The translations under genes were made by a program, and so were the position numbers. From assembly GCA_041678605.1 (NCBI GenBank), contig JBAYNW010000031.1:1-21840 (forward strand): a stretch of DNA of 21,840 bases, in the 5' to 3' direction. The stretch is from JBAYNW01 sp041678605 (GTDB taxonomy: Bacteria; Cyanobacteriota; Vampirovibrionia; Gastranaerophilales; Gastranaerophilaceae). The notes under the pieces were generated by a model. That model saw only the letters and a program-made list of their open reading frames with translations. It was not told the origin of the DNA and ran no database searches. Below are positions 1 to 7,085 of the stretch, piece after piece (the first letter of the stretch is position 1; every line of letters starts with the position of its first letter).

Positions 1-38
1 TATATTTTGAAGGGCGGATAAACTGACGGGCAAAAATC

Positions 39-80
39 TCAAAGAAGGGATTTTCCCTAACGTGAAAATCCCTTCTTTGA
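39..80 (-). terminator. Strong hairpin, probable terminator downstream of der
   Basis: A perfect 16-bp inverted repeat (arms 39-54 and 65-80) encloses a 10-nt loop. Read on the minus strand, the stem is followed within two bases by five T residues, as in a Rho-independent terminator. It lies about 180 nt past the der stop codon and could end der transcription. It might also serve a plus-strand gene to the left of the window, although no T-run follows on the plus strand. Confidence 0.55.
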
Positions 81-121
81 CAGAGTAGAAATTTAAGTTT
101 CATTAAAATTCGGTAAGCTCC

Positions 122-249
122 CGACCGTTCAACCCTTCGACCTTTCAACTTATCGACTCATCGACTTATCGACTTATAAACTTATAACCTTTCAGCCCTT
201 CACCCCCTTAAGCCCTTAAGCCGTTCAACCAACCCTCCAACCTTCCATA
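122..249. repeat. Degenerate 8-bp tandem repeat tract
   Basis: About 16 consecutive octamers keep phase across this tract, for example CGACCGTT, CAACCCTT, CGACCTTT, CAACTTAT, CGACTTAT, AAGCCCTT and CAACCAAC. It lies directly downstream of der. On the der coding strand the units read as purine-rich octamers, several of which contain TAA or TGA. The same octamer family appears at 5714-5742 and in the rplN-rplX spacer near 12200-12232. No coding potential is evident. Confidence 0.7.
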
Positions 250-261
250 CTTCCCGTTTCC

Positions 262-1590
262 CTATTTTTCCCCTCTTTCCCTCAGGGCAATTCTAATTGG
301 TGTTCCGAAAAATCCGAACGCTTCTCGAAGTTTCTTTTCCAAATATCTTTTGTAATGGTCTTTCATCAAATCGCCGTTATTTGTAAACATAACAAACGTT
401 GGCGGTTGGGTGTTAATCTGTGTTGAGTAAAGGATTTTAAGCCTTTTGTTTTTAACAGTTGAGGGCGGATTCATCGCATAGGCTTCATTGACAATTTTAT
501 TCAAAATTCCCGTTGAAACACGTTTTGTAGCCTGTTCGTAAACTTCAATTGATTTATCAAAAATCTGGTTAAGCCTTTGTTTTGTAACCGCACTTATATA
601 AATTTTTGGTGCATATTCCAAAAATGGAATGTCGTTTGCAATTTTTTTCTCAAAATCTCTCATGGTATTTGTTTGTTTGTTTTCAACCAAATCCCACTTG
701 TTTACGGCAATTATAATACCCTTTCCGGCTTCCGTGATAAGTGCGGAAATTTTCTTATCCTGATCGGAAATTCCTTCCGTAGCATCAATTATCAAAACGG
801 CCACGTCGCACTCTCTGATTGAACGAATTGCTCTGTCTACTGCGAATTTCTCTACTCCCCAATCCACTCTTGCCTTTTTCCTGATTCCTGCAGTGTCGAT
901 TATAATAAAATCTTTATCTTTGTATTTAATTTTTGAATCAATGCTGTCCCTTGTCGTTCCCGAAACCTCTGAAACAATTACTCTATCTTCGTTTAACAGA
1001 GAGTTGACGATAGAAGACTTGCCGGCGTTCGGACGTCCGACAATTGCTATTTTAATCGTATCTTCAGCCTGAATTTCATCTTCCGCCTCAAAATCTTTCG
1101 TTAAAACCTCCAACAAATCTCCGACCCCGCCGCTTCCATGCAACGCAGAAATCGCCATAGGTTCCCCGACCGCAAGTGAATAAAAATCTGAAAGCATTGG
1201 CATTGCGTTCATTGAATCTATTTTGTTTACAACAAGAAAAACCTGTTTTTTTGATTTTCTCAGAATATTTGCAATATCTTCATCGGCAGGATGGACCCCG
1301 TCTTTGCCGTCAACTAAGAAAATTATTTTATCTGCCTCGTCGCAGGCAATTTGGGCCTGATCGAAGATTGAGAGCATAATTTCTTCTTCGTCGCCGGGAA
1401 TTATTCCGCCGGTATCGATTACGGTGAAATATTTGTTTTGCCACTCGACGTCAAAATAAATTCTGTCACGGGTAACGCCGGGTGTATCGTCGACAATCGA
1501 CTGCCTTGCACCCACAAGACGATTGACGAATGTGGATTTTCCCACATTCGGACGTCCTACTATTGCTACTATCGGTTTCTTCTTTTTCAT
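262..1590 (-). CDS. der: Ribosome biogenesis GTPase Der (EngA)
   Basis: Der is a tandem two-G-domain GTPase that binds the 50S subunit and is essential for its maturation. The first G domain shows GRPNVGKST, DTPGVTRD, DTGG and NKID. The second shows GRPNAGKSS, DTAGIRKK and NKWDL. A C-terminal KH-like domain fills roughly the last 90 residues. I chose the second ATG of a tandem pair (start 1590, 442 aa, MKKKKPIVAIVG). The AGGTG at 1596-1600 is 5 nt from it, and Der proteins usually begin a few residues before the first P-loop. A GTG at 1614 would give 450 aa. The gene is complete, with all GTPase motifs intact, so normal function is expected. The next gene upstream on this strand is higA. Confidence 0.96.
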   Translation of the reverse strand: MKKKKPIVAIVGRPNVGKSTFVNRLVGARQSIVDDTPGVTRDRIYFDVEWQNKYFTVIDTGGIIPGDEEEIMLSIFDQAQIACDEADKIIFLVDGKDGVHPADEDIANILRKSKKQVFLVVNKIDSMNAMPMLSDFYSLAVGEPMAISALHGSGGVGDLLEVLTKDFEAEDEIQAEDTIKIAIVGRPNAGKSSIVNSLLNEDRVIVSEVSGTTRDSIDSKIKYKDKDFIIIDTAGIRKKARVDWGVEKFAVDRAIRSIRECDVAVLIIDATEGISDQDKKISALITEAGKGIIIAVNKWDLVENKQTNTMRDFEKKIANDIPFLEYAPKIYISAVTKQRLNQIFDKSIEVYEQATKRVSTGILNKIVNEAYAMNPPSTVKNKRLKILYSTQINTQPPTFVMFTNNGDLMKDHYKRYLEKKLREAFGFFGTPIRIALRERGEK

Positions 1591-1651
1591 CATTACACCT
1601 AATTGTTTTATCACCGCTGTACTAGCTTATCATGGAAACAAAGTTCTTTTC

Positions 1652-1969
1652 TCACATAGCAATTTTTTTGGGATGAGATTTTTTAAACGGAATTATTTTA
1701 CTTAATTCTTCTTTAATTTCTCTTTCAACTGCCATTAACTCAAAATCTTCCTGTAGTCCAATAAAAAAACCTTTACTCATTCCAAAATATTTTGCGAGCC
1801 TTAAATCAGTATCTGCAGTAATCCCTCTTTGGCCTTTAATAATGGCATTTATACGATTTGCAGGCACGCCAATAGCCATTGCTAAAGCATTTTGTGATAA
1901 ATTTAGCGGCTCCAAAAATTCTTCAAAAAGAACTTCGCCTATATGTGGAATTGGAATATATTCAACCAT
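1652..1969 (-). CDS. higA: HigA-type antitoxin, XRE-family HTH
   Basis: This 105-aa protein matches the HigA/VapI family. It opens with 'PIPHIGEVLFEEFLEPLNLSQNALA', followed by an XRE helix-turn-helix with recognition helix around 'VPANRINAIIKGQRGI' (residues about 35-50). The usual 'LRLAKYFGMSKGFFIGLQ' follows. HigA neutralises HigB by binding it and represses its own operon. The toxin gene lies upstream, 78 nt away on the same strand, which is the order typical of higBA. An AAAGGA ribosome-binding site precedes the ATG. The gap contains a good promoter, so the antitoxin may also be transcribed on its own. Confidence 0.92.
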   Translation of the reverse strand: MVEYIPIPHIGEVLFEEFLEPLNLSQNALAMAIGVPANRINAIIKGQRGITADTDLRLAKYFGMSKGFFIGLQEDFELMAVEREIKEELSKIIPFKKSHPKKIAM

Positions 1970-1993
1970 AATAATTATCCTTTCTTTATATTT

Positions 1994-2022
1994 ATTATAC
2001 TATACGTACAACGTACAATCAA
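1994..2022 (-). promoter_or_regulatory. Promoter for higA with direct-repeat operator candidate
   Basis: On the minus strand, TTGATT (2022-2017) is followed after exactly 17 nt by a perfect TATAAT (1999-1994). The spacer holds two tandem copies of the 7-mer TTGTACG (plus-strand CGTACAA at 2005-2011 and 2012-2018), a plausible HigA operator. Transcription would start near 1987, 18 nt before the higA ATG. Many higBA operons have a second antitoxin promoter; operator function here is inferred. Confidence 0.6.
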
Positions 2023-2047
2023 CCCTATTTAGTATAATCTTTACAAA

Positions 2048-2329
2048 TCAGTGATAATCTACTATTTCAACATTAAAAATATCATAATCAATCCACCTAA
2101 AACAAATTCTATATTGCTTGTTTATTCGAATAGAATATTGTCCGCTTCTATCACCTGAAAGTTTTTCTAAAAAATTTGATGGGGGACTTTTCAAATCGCT
2201 AAGACTTTTTGAACGATTTAGCACTTTTAATTTTTTTAACGCTGCTTGCTGTATTTCATGAGGCATTTTTTTAGAAAATTCCCCAAGGAAAACTTTTTCC
2301 GTTTCTTTGCACTTGAATGACTTTATCAT
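2048..2329 (-). CDS. higB: HigB-type toxin, RelE/ParE superfamily mRNA interferase
   Basis: This 93-aa protein has the HigB ('system killer') family pattern. 'FSKKMPHEIQQAALKKLKVLNRS' is followed by 'SPPSNFLEKLSGDRSGQYSIRINKQYRICFRW' and the closing 'VEIVDYH', which is near-diagnostic. Family members cleave mRNA on the ribosome under stress. Length is normal and the basic and aromatic residues of the C-terminal strands (R, Y, R, F) are present, so the toxin is probably active. It is divergent from hisG; only 43 nt separate the two starts. No good Shine-Dalgarno sequence is visible before the ATG, so toxin translation may be weak. Confidence 0.92.
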   Translation of the reverse strand: MIKSFKCKETEKVFLGEFSKKMPHEIQQAALKKLKVLNRSKSLSDLKSPPSNFLEKLSGDRSGQYSIRINKQYRICFRWIDYDIFNVEIVDYH

Positions 2330-2372
2330 TTTTTTATTGTATCATAAAGGTGAAAAGTGAGAGGTGTAAAAA

Positions 2373-3239
2373 ATGGAACAACTTAGAATAGCAATTCCTA
2401 ACAAGGGAAGATTATCTGAAAAAATATATGAACTTTTGAATGATGCGGGGTTGAATTTCCCTTCAAAAAGTGAAAGAACGCTGCAGGTTACGACCCGTGA
2501 CGGAAAATATTCGCTGATTTTTGTCAGAACTCAGGACATTCCGAAATTTGTTGAAGATGAAGTCACAGACGTCGGGTTTACGGGGTTTGATATCGTGACT
2601 GAAACCCGTGCGGATGTTGATAAAATTATGGACCTTGACTTTGGCCAGTGTGAAATGGTTGTTGCCGTTAAAGAAGAAGATGAGTTTAAAAGTGCAAAAG
2701 AGCTGCCTTATGAAATCAAGGTTGCAACATCTTTTCCAAACATTGCAAAAGATTATTTTGAAAAAATCGGTAAAAAAGCAAAAATTATTGAAGTTTCAGG
2801 TGCAACTGAAATCACCCCGCGTTTGGGGCTTTCAAATGTTGTCGTAGATATAACTTCATCGGGTTCAACACTGAAATCAAACAAACTAAAAATTATAGAC
2901 AAAATTTTGACTTCATCTGCCGTTGTAATTGCCCGAAAAGGTCTATCTGAAAGCTTAAAATCAAAGACGGATGCTCTTTTAATTGCATTAAAGGCTGTTA
3001 TTGACGCACGAGAAAAAAAATATTTGATGGCACATGTGCCAAAAGCGGCTCTGGAGGAAATTAAATCCTTTTTGCCGGGGCTTTCTTCTCCAACCGTGAT
3101 GACGCTAATGGATGACGACAAACATGTTGTAATTCATGTTGTAGTTGATGCGGATAAGGTTTACGATAGTATTCCGCATCTCAAATCTCTCGGCGGTCAG
3201 GGGATTCTTATTATGACTGTAGATCAGATGGTCCGTTGA
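2373..3239 (+). CDS. hisG: ATP phosphoribosyltransferase, long form
   Basis: HisG catalyses the first step of histidine synthesis, joining ATP and PRPP to give phosphoribosyl-ATP. At 288 aa this is the long, hexameric HisG_L form. It opens 'MEQLRIAIPNKGRLSEK'. The PRPP-binding loop is 'DITSSGSTLKSNKL' (residues about 159-172). The last 75 residues form the C-terminal regulatory domain ('HVPKAALEEIKSFLPGLSSPTVM'), the histidine feedback site in this form. It therefore should not need HisZ. A GAGAGGTG ribosome-binding site precedes the ATG. mazG follows after 24 nt. No other his genes are nearby, so the pathway is dispersed. Confidence 0.96.
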   Translation: MEQLRIAIPNKGRLSEKIYELLNDAGLNFPSKSERTLQVTTRDGKYSLIFVRTQDIPKFVEDEVTDVGFTGFDIVTETRADVDKIMDLDFGQCEMVVAVKEEDEFKSAKELPYEIKVATSFPNIAKDYFEKIGKKAKIIEVSGATEITPRLGLSNVVVDITSSGSTLKSNKLKIIDKILTSSAVVIARKGLSESLKSKTDALLIALKAVIDAREKKYLMAHVPKAALEEIKSFLPGLSSPTVMTLMDDDKHVVIHVVVDADKVYDSIPHLKSLGGQGILIMTVDQMVR

Positions 3240-3263
3240 GTAAACAACAACATAGAGGCTTGA

Positions 3264-4043
3264 ATGTACAAAAATCTGGAAGAATTAATTGAAATTATAA
3301 AAATATTGCGTTCCGAAAACGGTTGCCAATGGGACAGAGAGCAAACCCATGCGTCTTTGAAGCCTAATATGCTTGAAGAAGCTTACGAAGCCGTGGATGC
3401 AATTGACAATAATGACATGAAGCATCTCAAAGAAGAATTGGGCGATGTTTTGCTCCAGGTTGTTTTGCACGCACAAATTGCCGACGAGGGAAATGCCTTT
3501 AATATTGATGACGTTGCAAAAGGGCTTAACGATAAGCTAATTCGCCGTCACCCGCACGTTTTTGGAAATGTGGAAGTCAATTCGACCAAAGAAATTTTGG
3601 ACAACTGGGAGCAGATTAAAAGTGAAGAAAAAGCTCACAGAACTTCGATTATGGACGGAATATCCCGCAGCCAGTCGGCTTTAATGTCAGCACAAAAAAT
3701 AAGCAAAAAAGCTGTTAAGGCGGGATTTGAATGGGATTGCGAGAAAACATTGTACGATTGTGTTTTTTCTGAAATAAAGGAATTTCAGGATGCATGCCGC
3801 AGCGGGGATTGCGAACATATCGAGGAGGAAATGGGCGATATTTTGTTTGCAATGGTAAATTTGGCACGCTGGAACAAGCTTGACGCCGAACAGTCACTTT
3901 TGAAGGCGAATAAAAAATTTATAAAACGGTTTAAAAAGATGGAAGAATTGGCAACAAAACCGCTCGAGGAATACTCTTTTGACGAATTTGACACCCTTTG
4001 GAAGTGTGCCAAGGGTGAAATGATAAAAAGCAAGGTTCATTGA
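3264..4043 (+). CDS. mazG: Nucleoside triphosphate pyrophosphohydrolase MazG
   Basis: MazG hydrolyses (d)NTPs to NMP and PPi as a house-cleaning enzyme. The 259-aa protein carries the usual two MazG domains. The first shows 'CQWDREQTHASLKPNMLEEAYEAVDAI' with the metal-binding EExxE, then 'EELGDVLLQVVLHA' (ExxD). The second repeats the pattern as 'EIKEFQDACRSGD' and 'EEEMGDILFAMVNLARW' near residues 170-200. The length matches the E. coli type. It lies 24 nt after hisG with a GAGG ribosome-binding site, so the two are likely cotranscribed. The pairing may be incidental. Confidence 0.95.
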   Translation: MYKNLEELIEIIKILRSENGCQWDREQTHASLKPNMLEEAYEAVDAIDNNDMKHLKEELGDVLLQVVLHAQIADEGNAFNIDDVAKGLNDKLIRRHPHVFGNVEVNSTKEILDNWEQIKSEEKAHRTSIMDGISRSQSALMSAQKISKKAVKAGFEWDCEKTLYDCVFSEIKEFQDACRSGDCEHIEEEMGDILFAMVNLARWNKLDAEQSLLKANKKFIKRFKKMEELATKPLEEYSFDEFDTLWKCAKGEMIKSKVH

Positions 4044-4138
4044 AATATTAAAATAAGTTACAATTTTGCGAAATTTGTTCAAATATAGGCTGCAAGAAAC
4101 GTTTATATATATATAGTACTAACGAGGAAACTTTATAA

Positions 4139-5080
4139 ATGATTACGCTGGATACAAACATATACTTATTATGCAATATGTTTAACATCAGTCCTAGGAA
4201 GCTGTCTGATGAATATTCCGGCATGTCTGTTGAAGAAATCATGGAGGCAGAAGCGGCTCAGGGTAACGCTGCAGCGGCTAATTTTGATAAAACTATTTTA
4301 AGCGACCCGATTAAATTGATTGAGTTGTTTCAGCTTAACAGTCCCGGCAACAAATATGCAATATTGAGCAATATGAACGAGAAAGATTTAGAAGATCTCC
4401 TTCCGTTATTAAGTGTTGTTGATCTGGCAATGGGGCTTAATTTTTTCACTAAAGATAAATTACTGAAGCTTATGGAAGAAATGCCTAAGGAACAATTGCT
4501 AAAGTTTACTTTTGCGATGTTTACTCCGGCACAGATTATGCAGTTGATGCCGGAAGCCCAATTAAACAAACTATTGCAATCACCAGAGATGGATAAAGAT
4601 ATGGAGTTAAAATATTTGAAAACTATCCAGCCTCAGGTTTTGGCACAAATGATTGAATCTGTAACAGGACAACCGGTTGCAGGCTCACAGGAGAGAGGGT
4701 TGGATGGTCAGGTAAGTCTAAATGCTCAAGCTTTGTTAACCCAACTTCAACAACTTCCTGATGACAAGTTTCAGGAGGCAATGATTAATATGCCTGCCTT
4801 TAGCAAGAGAGCGTTTATTTTTAAAATGACAGAACAAAATCCTAAACTTTTTCAATTATTTGATTCGGATGCCTATACCGGAATTATTGCCGCCAAGAAA
4901 GACAAACCGGATTTGATAAAAGCCGCCACGGTGCTTGACCCCGAACAGCTTGTAAAAATGGTTCAAAAATTACCTCAAGATTTGATGGCAACAGTATTGA
5001 CACAAATAGATACGAATAAATTTGCCAATATACTGCTTAAAGAATTCAAGGATATTATCGGACAGATTGTCGCAGGGTAA
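4139..5080 (+). CDS. Helical-repeat protein of unknown function
   Basis: I do not recognise this 313-aa protein. It is predicted to be almost all helical, Leu/Met/Gln-rich, with no signal peptide or membrane segment. A motif of the type Lxx(M/L)xx(M/L)P(x)2, followed by amphipathic helices, recurs at about residues 107-137, 198-230 and 269-300. This pattern resembles the superhelical N-terminal domain of MgtE and the FliG middle/C-terminal helical repeats, so a scaffold or interaction role is plausible but unproven. A GAGGAA site lies 11 nt before the chosen ATG; an in-frame ATG at 4178 has no ribosome-binding site. It ends directly against the convergent pncC stop, with no intergenic gap. 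Confidence 0.85.
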   Translation: MITLDTNIYLLCNMFNISPRKLSDEYSGMSVEEIMEAEAAQGNAAAANFDKTILSDPIKLIELFQLNSPGNKYAILSNMNEKDLEDLLPLLSVVDLAMGLNFFTKDKLLKLMEEMPKEQLLKFTFAMFTPAQIMQLMPEAQLNKLLQSPEMDKDMELKYLKTIQPQVLAQMIESVTGQPVAGSQERGLDGQVSLNAQALLTQLQQLPDDKFQEAMINMPAFSKRAFIFKMTEQNPKLFQLFDSDAYTGIIAAKKDKPDLIKAATVLDPEQLVKMVQKLPQDLMATVLTQIDTNKFANILLKEFKDIIGQIVAG

Positions 5081-5626
5081 TTAAATCTGATTATTATTTT
5101 CGATATCAATTTCTTTTAAAAATTTGATTAAAAATTCCAGTGCGGCTTGAGAAAACAAGAATTTCATGGTTTTTCTTTTGTAATTCGGGTTGAATTCAAT
5201 TTTTTTGACTTTTGTTATGTATTTATTTTTAACAGCAATAAATAAAAGTCCGACATTTTTGTCCTTTGTTGCCCCTCCGGGGCCTGCAATACCCGTTGTA
5301 ACAAGGCTTATATCACATCCTGTTTTTTCAAAAAGTCCTTGAACCATTTCTTTTGCACATTCTTCGCTGACGGCACCGTATTGCTTAAGGGTTTTTTCGC
5401 TCACGCCCAAAAGCTTAGTCTTTGACTCGTTGGAGTAGGTGACAAAATTTTCTTTGATATAAACCGAACTTCCCGCAATATCGGTGAGCCGCGAACTGAT
5501 AAGCCCGCCGGTGCAGGATTCTGCGACGGAGATTGTCATAGACTTGTTGAACATTATTCTTGCGATTGTCTGTTCGGTCTTGGTGTCAATTTGTTTAAAA
5601 AATAGTTTTATGTTTTCTAGTAGCAT
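5081..5626 (-). CDS. pncC: CinA C-terminal-type nicotinamide-nucleotide amidohydrolase
   Basis: This stand-alone CinA C-terminal domain (181 aa) probably deamidates nicotinamide mononucleotide to nicotinate mononucleotide in NAD recycling. Family motifs are 'TISVAESCTGGLISSRL' (residues about 31-47, including the catalytic serine), 'VTYSNESKTKLLGV', 'GAVSEECAKEM' and 'TTGIAGPGGATKDKNVG'. It lacks the N-terminal MoCF-like domain of full CinA. The first 25 residues are a non-conserved extension. The stop codon abuts the stop of the convergent plus-strand gene. No Shine-Dalgarno sequence precedes the ATG, and the likely promoter places the transcript start at or near the ATG. Confidence 0.9.
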   Translation of the reverse strand: MLLENIKLFFKQIDTKTEQTIARIMFNKSMTISVAESCTGGLISSRLTDIAGSSVYIKENFVTYSNESKTKLLGVSEKTLKQYGAVSEECAKEMVQGLFEKTGCDISLVTTGIAGPGGATKDKNVGLLFIAVKNKYITKVKKIEFNPNYKRKTMKFLFSQAALEFLIKFLKEIDIENNNQI

Positions 5627-5632
5627 ACGTTA

Positions 5633-5661
5633 AATGTAAAACTTCGCAAGTAAATTGTCAA
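5633..5661 (-). promoter_or_regulatory. Promoter for pncC, possibly leaderless
   Basis: On the minus strand a perfect TTGACA (5661-5656) is followed after 17 nt by TACATT (5638-5633, 4/6 match to TATAAT). Initiation about 7 nt downstream would fall at 5626, the A of the pncC ATG. The absence of a Shine-Dalgarno sequence fits a leaderless transcript. Confidence 0.45.
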
Positions 5662-5713
5662 TTAGTTTAAAGGTAGAATTGTCAAAAGTTTGAAAGATTT
5701 TTTCCAAACTGTT

Positions 5714-5742
5714 CGGCCATTCAACTGTTCAACCGTTTAGCC
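5714..5742. repeat. Short 8-bp tandem repeat, same family as 122-249
   Basis: Three in-phase octamers, CGGCCATT, CAACTGTT and CAACCGTT, followed by TAGCC, match the octamer family downstream of der and in the rplN-rplX spacer. The tract lies upstream of the S10 promoter, between pncC and rpsJ. Confidence 0.5.
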
Positions 5743-5780
5743 AATTATTACAAAATCTACACAAAACATGAAAATTGTTG

Positions 5781-5809
5781 TTGACACTGAATTTTGTTTA
5801 TTATACGAT
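5781..5809 (+). promoter_or_regulatory. Main promoter of the S10/spc ribosomal-protein operon
   Basis: A perfect -35 TTGACA (5781-5786) is followed after 17 nt by TACGAT (5804-5809, 4/6 match to TATAAT). TATACG two bases earlier is an alternative -10. It is the best promoter-like sequence before rpsJ and implies a leader of about 120 nt. I saw no comparable promoter between rpsJ and rplR, but did not examine every spacer exhaustively. Confidence 0.65.
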
Positions 5810-5825
5810 TGGAAAACTAGCAGAC

Positions 5826-5898
5826 AAGGAAAAAGGAAAAAGAAAAAGGAAAAAGAATTCAAACTGCTTTTCCCCTTTGCCGTTTCCCCTTTCCCTTT
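5826..5898 (+). repeat. Purine/pyrimidine hairpin in the S10 leader
   Basis: A purine-only arm of AAGGAAA-type units (5826-5855) is followed by a C/T-rich arm (5866-5898). The two can pair into an imperfect stem of about 30 bp in the leader RNA. This is the same architecture as the spacers between the ribosomal genes, but the arm has no T and so no stop codons. In other bacteria the S10 leader can be a target for ribosomal-protein feedback (L4 in E. coli). Whether this hairpin has that role is unknown. Confidence 0.5.
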
Positions 5899-5935
5899 AA
5901 CAAATAGCAAATAAAATACAAAGGACGTAGAACAA

Positions 5936-6256
5936 ATGGCAACCGAAACAAAAAGACAAAGAATCAGGGTTTGTTTAAAGGCATATGACCACAAGTTGAT
6001 TGATATGTCGGCTGAAAAAATTGTTGAAACAGCAAAAAGAACAGACGCTAAAGTTGCAGGGCCTATTCCTTTGCCGACAAAAAGACGTATATATTGTGTT
6101 TTGCGTTCCCCTCACGTAGACAAAAAGTCAAGAGAACATTTCGAAATGAGAACACACAAAAGAATTATTGATATATACGACCCGACTCAACAGACCACTG
6201 AAGAGTTAAGTAGATTGGATTTACCGGCTGGCGTCGATATTGAAGTCAAACTGTAA
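5936..6256 (+). CDS. rpsJ: 30S ribosomal protein S10
   Basis: S10 (NusE) is part of the 30S head and also pairs with NusB/NusG in antitermination. The 106-aa product shows the family signature: 'QRIRVCLKAYDHKLID' near the start, 'GPIPLPTKRRIYCVLRSPHVDKKSREHFEMRTHKR' in the middle and 'LDLPAGVDIEVKL' at the end. AAAGGACGTAGAACAA precedes the ATG and is the template for the ribosome-binding sites of most genes in the cluster. First gene of the operon. The following 108-nt spacer to rplC is the one large spacer in which I found neither the tandem-arm hairpin nor the ACATAAAG box. Confidence 0.98.
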   Translation: MATETKRQRIRVCLKAYDHKLIDMSAEKIVETAKRTDAKVAGPIPLPTKRRIYCVLRSPHVDKKSREHFEMRTHKRIIDIYDPTQQTTEELSRLDLPAGVDIEVKL

Positions 6257-6364
6257 TTTCTGAAAATTAAATAGCATTATGCAATTAATGTGATCTACAA
6301 TGGCTTGGCAAAGTAAAATCCAAAAAGCAAAAGCAATGTAGCGCTCGCAAGGAAAGGTAAAAAT

Positions 6365-7000
6365 ATGACATTAGGTGTAATAGGCAAAAAGCTTGGAATG
6401 ACAACAGTCTTTGATGATAAAGGACTGGCAATTCCTGTAACGGTAATTAAAGTAGACACAACTGTGGTAACTCAGGTTAAGACAGTTGAAAAAGAAGGCT
6501 ACAACGCCATTCAGGTCGGAACGGTTTCCGCTAAGGAAAAGCACTTGACAAAAGCCCAAATGGGACATTTTAAGAAAAATAAGCTTGAAAATTTCAGACA
6601 TTTACAAGAATTTAGAATTGACAATCCTCAGGATTATGCAGTAGGTCAACAAATTGAAGTTTCAGTTTTGGCCGATATTTCAAAGGTCGATGTGACCGGA
6701 ATATCTATCGGTAAAGGGTTTCAAGGCACGGTAAAAAGATGGAACTTCTCAAGAGGGCCAATGGGCCACGGCTCAAAAAATCACAGGGAACCGGGTTCAA
6801 TCGGTGCAGGTACAACTCCGGGCCGTGTTATAAAGGGCAAAAGGATGGCCGGAAACATGGGAAATGAGCAGGTTACAGTAACCAAGCTGAAATTGGTTAA
6901 AGTAGACAGTGAAAATTCTCTAATATTAATAAAAGGTTCAGTTCCGGGACCTGAAGGAAAACTTGTTACAATTAAACCTTCAAGAGTAAAATGGAATTAA
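6365..7000 (+). CDS. rplC: 50S ribosomal protein L3
   Basis: L3 is an early assembly protein that reaches towards the peptidyl-transferase centre. The 211-aa product begins 'LGVIGKKLGMTTVFDD' and carries the conserved central extension 'GFQGTVKRWNFSRGPMGHGSKNHREPGSIG', followed by 'GRVIKGKRMAGNMGNEQVTV'. The Gln methylated in E. coli L3 lies in this type of loop; modification here is not known. Length is normal. It sits between rpsJ and rplD as usual for the S10 operon. AAGGAAAGG precedes the ATG. Confidence 0.98.
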   Translation: MTLGVIGKKLGMTTVFDDKGLAIPVTVIKVDTTVVTQVKTVEKEGYNAIQVGTVSAKEKHLTKAQMGHFKKNKLENFRHLQEFRIDNPQDYAVGQQIEVSVLADISKVDVTGISIGKGFQGTVKRWNFSRGPMGHGSKNHREPGSIGAGTTPGRVIKGKRMAGNMGNEQVTVTKLKLVKVDSENSLILIKGSVPGPEGKLVTIKPSRVKWN

Positions 7001-7004
7001 AAAA

Positions 7005-7064
7005 GGAAATAGGAAGTAGGAAATAGAGTTAGAGGCAATTCCCCATTACCTATTACCAATTTCC
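7005..7064 (+). repeat. Heptamer hairpin element, rplC-rplD spacer
   Basis: Three tandem heptamers (GGAAATA, GGAAGTA, GGAAATA) start 4 nt after the rplC stop. A pyrimidine-rich arm ending in ATTTCC (7064) pairs with them; the outer 16 positions match at 13, with one further G-U. TAG occurs in all three frames. The conserved box ACATAAAGGAAACAAA (7069-7084) follows and overlaps the rplD ribosome-binding site. Confidence 0.8.
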
Positions 7065-7085
7065 AAAGACATAAAGGAAACAAAA

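Noticed and set aside
577..822. Plus-strand ORF inside der
   Set aside because: It lies antisense within the well-supported der coding sequence, and its product has no recognisable family pattern.
1614..1652. Terminator between der and higA
   Set aside because: The 37-nt gap has no stem with a T-run; whether the genes are cotranscribed cannot be decided from sequence.
2753..3121. Minus-strand 122-aa ORF opposite hisG
   Set aside because: Antisense shadow of hisG; its low-complexity Ser/Ile/Phe product mirrors the hisG codon pattern.
5737..5994. Minus-strand 85-aa hydrophobic ORF over the S10 promoter and rpsJ start
   Set aside because: It reads the pyrimidine/purine leader tract as Phe/Leu and overlaps the rpsJ coding start; composition artefact.
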